This document shows positions 6,002 to 6,217 of a stretch of DNA of 6,217 nucleotides, piece by piece. The stretch covers positions 1 to 6,217 of the forward strand of contig CAIWKU010000417.1 of NCBI GenBank assembly GCA_903913355.1. Direction: 5' to 3'. Each line of letters starts with the position of its first letter. Positions within the stretch are counted from its first letter, which is position 1. The position numbers and the translations under genes are program-made. The notes below the pieces were generated by a model. The model saw nothing but the letters and a program-made list of their open reading frames with translations. It ran no database searches and was not told the DNA's origin. This DNA comes from an uncultured Bacteroidota bacterium. Its GTDB lineage: Bacteria > Bacteroidota > Bacteroidia > Chitinophagales > Chitinophagaceae.

Positions 6002-6217
6002 TTAAGATGCAGTATAGGTAGCCTTGAAATCTGCTTCTTCCCACTCTGACTTGTAATTTTGTTTTGACTTCACTTTAATACTGACTCTAGGTATATCAAG
6101 ATTGTCAGTGTTAAGTCTTGAAGCAATCTCCTTGTAGATTAACTTTTTCAAGTCCTCTAAGCATATCAAGACTTGAGCCTTAGTGATTCCTTTGCATGGG
6201 ATTGAAGTTGTCGCCAG
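6002..6217 (-). CDS. Unknown protein, C-terminal 71 residues (cut by window edge)
   Basis: On the minus strand the frame is open from the right edge to a TAA at 6002-6004, giving 71 codons with no start inside the window that must be used. The readable part contains a helix-rich stretch (ITKAQVLICLEDLKKLIYKE), then DIPRVSIKVK and a charged tail YKSEWEEADFKATYTAS. I do not recognise a family. The reading frame is supported by its even codon use and by its stop lying one base before the start of the zinc-ribbon gene, the spacing expected inside a phage-type operon. It is too short to appear as a complete gene here. Confidence 0.6.
   Translation of the reverse strand: MATTSIPCKGITKAQVLICLEDLKKLIYKEIASRLNTDNLDIPRVSIKVKSKQNYKSEWEEADFKATYTAS

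Noticed and set aside
4752..6217. CRISPR-Cas locus suggested by the Cas4-like nuclease.
   Set aside because: No repeat array and no other Cas motifs are present; the packed neighbours fit a phage replication or recombination operon better.

Overview
The window appears to come from a Bacteroidetes genome or metagenome contig, closest in style to Chitinophagaceae or Sphingobacteriales. The evidence is AT-rich coding sequence without Shine-Dalgarno sites, a TAnnTTTG-type -7 element, and several families largely confined to that phylum. These are a carboxypeptidase-regulatory-like surface protein, an MG2 plus TonB-plug protein without a barrel, and an HYC_CC_PP small cysteine protein. All assignments are by reading motifs; no database search was possible.

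Layout. A perfect 12-bp hairpin terminator sits at 22-48. A plus-strand block follows: a 413-aa secreted CarboxypepD_reg-like protein (127-1368), then, 17 bp later, an MG2/TonB-plug protein whose frame runs 1386-3833 (815 codons). That frame is interrupted by two in-frame amber codons, at 2742-2744 and 3273-3275, and has no frameshift. Next come a secreted SnoaL-like/DUF4440 protein (3908-4363) and the N-terminal part of an HYC_CC_PP protein (from the GTG at 4501), preceded by a TAACTTTG promoter element so close that its transcript may be leaderless.

Near 4760-4800 the character of the sequence changes abruptly. The HYC_CC_PP protein loses its family-like C-terminus and overlaps a convergent gene by 202 nt. 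From there to the end, everything lies on the minus strand in a tightly packed, phage-like operon. Read in the direction of transcription, it holds an unknown protein (partial, enters from the right edge), a 64-aa zinc-ribbon protein, and a 359-aa PD-(D/E)XK (Cas4/RecB-like) nuclease with an inserted DnaJ-like zinc motif. The right-hand 1.4 kb is probably a phage or mobile-element segment, joined to the chromosomal part either by a real integration or by an assembly chimera.

The two points most worth checking are the amber-interrupted receptor gene and the junction. In the gene, the second TAG falls exactly where the plug domain normally has glutamine in the LQGRVPG motif. No complete new system can be demonstrated from this window.
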